Source: Candidatus Latescibacterota bacterium (GTDB taxonomy: Bacteria; JAAXHH01). Taken from it: a stretch of 5,627 bases of DNA. The stretch is taken from positions 1-5,627 of the forward strand of contig JAJECR010000331.1 in NCBI GenBank assembly GCA_022821935.1, given 5' to 3'. The stretch's first letter is position 1. The number at the start of each line of letters is the position of its first letter. The notes beneath the pieces are model-generated. The model worked only from the letters and a program-made list of their open reading frames with translations, ran no database searches and was not told the origin of the DNA. Shown here in pieces: positions 5,114-5,627 of this stretch. The position numbers and the translations under genes are program-made.

Positions 5114-5627
5114 TTGGTCGAACCCGCGGATCAGCCCCGGCCTAATGTCGTCCTCTGCATCTGCGACCAGTTGCGCGCGTTCGAAACGGGTTGCTACGGT
5201 AACAGGGTCGTCCGGACGCCCCACCTGGACCGCCTGGCGGCGGAAGGCGTCCGATTCGAAACGGCGGTGAGCAACAACCCCGTCTGCATGCCCGCGAGAT
5301 CCTGTCTCCTGTCGGGCCAGTACAGCCGGACCTGCATGGGCATGCTGGGCAATTACGGGGAGCGGCGTGCGGATGGGTCGACGACGATGCCCGAGTTTCC
5401 GGCGGGGGGCCGTCCCCACCTTCCCGCGCCAGCGCTGCCCGAGTTGTTCAGGAGTCTTGGATACGATACGGCGCTCATTGGGAAATGGCATATTCATTCT
5501 GCACCCGGGTCGTTGGGGTTCAACTACAGTCTTTACCCTCGGGTTCACCACCGTCACAGCGGACAGTCATTCGTCGAAAACGACGGCGGGGAGTTCCAGG
5601 TGGACGGATTCAGCGTCCGCGTCGAAT
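5114..5627 (+). CDS. Sulfatase, N-terminal part (cut by window edge)
   Basis: An open frame of 171 codons that runs off the window; full-length relatives are usually about 450-550 residues. The TTG start is set by GGAGGT at 5104-5109. PNVVLCICDQLR (10-21) is the first sulfatase strand, with Asp18-Gln19 as metal ligands in the 'DQ' style seen in choline-sulfatase-like enzymes. TPHLDRLAAEGVRFE (35-49) is a classic family block. Cys58 begins the C-x-P-x-R signature (CMPARS, 58-63), the cysteine that is converted to formylglycine; Arg62 is the paired active-site residue. GKWH (123-126, with Lys124 and His126) and His128 follow. No signal peptide precedes the catalytic domain, so the enzyme appears cytoplasmic. 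It would hydrolyse a sulfate ester and needs a formylglycine-generating enzyme or anSME, neither of which is in this window. It is the third gene of the run with the aldo/keto reductase and TauE/SafE genes. A phosphonate or phosphodiester substrate is possible in this superfamily. Confidence 0.9.
   Translation, partial: MVEPADQPRPNVVLCICDQLRAFETGCYGNRVVRTPHLDRLAAEGVRFETAVSNNPVCMPARSCLLSGQYSRTCMGMLGNYGERRADGSTTMPEFPAGGRPHLPAPALPELFRSLGYDTALIGKWHIHSAPGSLGFNYSLYPRVHHRHSGQSFVENDGGEFQVDGFSVRVE

Noticed and set aside
5099..5557. A 152-codon minus-strand open frame opposite the sulfatase
   Set aside because: The plus strand carries an intact sulfatase with its CxPxR signature; the antisense product has no recognisable features.

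Overview
This is a GC-rich (roughly 60%) bacterial chromosome fragment, densely packed with catabolic and transport genes. It has good Shine-Dalgarno sites, short intergenic gaps, and no phage, IS, CRISPR, tRNA or rRNA signal. The mix of an orphan dipeptide-type substrate-binding protein, a TIM-barrel amidohydrolase, an aldo/keto reductase and a sulfatase is common in heterotrophic, often uncultivated, marine or soil bacteria that degrade polymers. No marker gene is present, so the phylum cannot be named.

The layout has three units. (1) Bases 1-1216, plus strand: the C-terminal end of a major facilitator transporter, then 21 nt later a complete metal-dependent amidohydrolase with a strong ribosome binding site. 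(2) Bases 1236-3083, minus strand: a complete family 5 extracellular solute-binding protein with an uncleaved-looking or SPI-type N-terminal hydrophobic segment. It is convergent with the amidohydrolase (19 nt between stop codons) and has no permease or ATPase genes beside it. (3) Bases 3324-5627, plus strand: a compact run of aldo/keto reductase (D-threo-aldose 1-dehydrogenase/L-fucose dehydrogenase-like), TauE/SafE-family anion permease and a sulfatase whose 3' end is cut by the window edge. The gaps within this run are only 6 and 23 nt.

Units 2 and 3 diverge from a roughly 240-bp intergenic region. This region holds a convincing sigma-70-type promoter for the solute-binding protein (TTGACA, 17 bp, TAAGAT), a perfect tandem 13-bp repeat and the leader of the aldo/keto reductase gene.

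The most interesting reading is that unit 3 handles a sulfated sugar. The sulfatase shows no signal peptide, so it should release sulfate in the cytoplasm. The TauE/SafE protein could export the sulfur anion, and the aldo/keto reductase could oxidise the desulfated sugar. This is an inference from gene order and family membership; the substrate is not shown by the sequence. I did not see a clearly new class of biological system here.
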